DNA of 64,000 nucleotides from Pseudomonas wuhanensis (lineage in GTDB: Bacteria; Pseudomonadota; Gammaproteobacteria; Pseudomonadales; Pseudomonadaceae): positions 2,542,001 through 2,606,000 of the forward strand of contig NZ_CP117430.1 in the NCBI RefSeq assembly GCF_030687395.1, in the 5' to 3' direction. Positions 63,766-64,000 of the stretch are shown here, piece after piece. The first letter of the stretch is position 1. Every line of letters begins with the position of its first letter. Under the pieces are notes generated by a model. The model did not search any database and was not told where the DNA came from. It saw only the letters and a program-made list of their open reading frames with translations. Made by a program: the position numbers and the translations under genes.

Positions 63766-64000
63766 ATGCATTTGCCGATGATCAAAAAGAAACTCACCAA
63801 TTTGCCGACAAAGCCCAATTGGCTGGACAGCGAGCAAGCCCGCGCAGCCTTTTCATGGCAGGTGGAGGCGCTCGAATTGGCCGGGTTGCCGGGGGGCGGC
63901 ATGAACCTCGCCTATGAGGCGGTGGATCGGCATGCGATGGGAGGGGCGCATGAACACACGGCGTTGCGCATTCTCGATCGCCATGGCGGGCACCGCGACA
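63766..64000 (+). CDS. AMP-forming acyl/acetyl-CoA synthetase, N-terminal part (runs off the window)
   Basis: From ATG 63766 (GAGGTG six bases before) 78 codons are open to the window end. The reading is MHLPMIKKKLTNLPTKPNWL, then SWQVEALELAGLPGGGMNLAYEAVDRHAMGG. The G-G-x-N-x-A-Y-E-A-V-D-R-H block is typical of the N-terminus of acetyl/propionyl-CoA-synthetase-like AMP-binding enzymes. With phosphoketolase and alcohol dehydrogenase in the same island, it may handle acetate or another short acid. The active site lies outside the window. Confidence 0.75.
   Translation, partial: MHLPMIKKKLTNLPTKPNWLDSEQARAAFSWQVEALELAGLPGGGMNLAYEAVDRHAMGGAHEHTALRILDRHGGHRD

Overview
The window reads as a chromosomal segment of a fluorescent Pseudomonas, most likely the plant- and soil-associated P. 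fluorescens group. The grounds are G+C-rich genes, REP/REPIN sequences of the GTGGGAGC...GCTCGCGA type, a complete macroglobulin operon of the P. aeruginosa mag (E. coli yfa) type, ANR-type promoter boxes, and many LysR/AraC regulators beside LysE exporters. No rRNA, tRNA, CRISPR array or prophage was recognised.

Layout. 1-9.1 kb is a patchwork of accessory genes: a transposase remnant, a VOC protein, an AraC/LysE pair, a frameshifted IS256-type insertion sequence with target duplication, GNAT, a PchB-like lyase, a phosphatase, a reductase with an NTF2-like protein divergent from a LysR regulator, a second LysE exporter and a P-loop kinase. 9.4-17.7 kb is one co-directional metabolic island: gamma-family PLP enzyme, S-methylmethionine-type permease, LysR, divergent threonine-synthase paralogue, Lrp, homoserine dehydrogenase and aldehyde dehydrogenase. 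It looks like a route feeding homoserine-type compounds to aspartate. 17.8-31.6 kb is a mosaic of single genes: Mut7-C RNase, DJ-1/PfpI, MAPEG, ferritin-like diiron enzyme with AraC, AT-rich cytochrome c, HEAT-repeat protein, immunity-like small proteins, GNAT, VOC, GFA, hydrolase, MATE pump and a caspase-fold protein. It holds pseudogenes, a (CA)16 tract and several copies of a dispersed inverted repeat.

32.5-43.0 kb carries the six-gene macroglobulin operon, whose genes mostly overlap or abut. 43.2-44.2 kb is a DUF1016/YhcG nuclease. 44.2-48.8 kb (minus strand) is a coupled envelope-glycan set: UDP-sugar 4-epimerase, GT2, LAB_N protein, ArnT-like transferase and an SdiA-regulated-type protein. 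It suggests lipid-linked sugar transfer to lipid A or LPS. 49.1-52.9 kb has a hydrolase, a REPIN, an aldo/keto reductase and a DAHL-type histidine kinase.

53.1 kb to the end is a low-oxygen stress island. It has alcohol dehydrogenase, an ANR/FNR-family regulator, phosphoketolase, a K+-channel-like protein, FtsH and GroEL paralogues, a BCAM0308-family zinc-ribbon protein, a small protein, a tandem universal stress protein and the start of an AMP-forming acyl/acetyl-CoA synthetase. Four TTGAT-N4-ATCAA boxes lie in or beside its promoters, so the set is probably switched on together when oxygen falls.

Start codons were chosen by ribosome-binding site, family start and overlap with the gene upstream. 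Functions are assigned from motifs and remembered family features; no database search was run.
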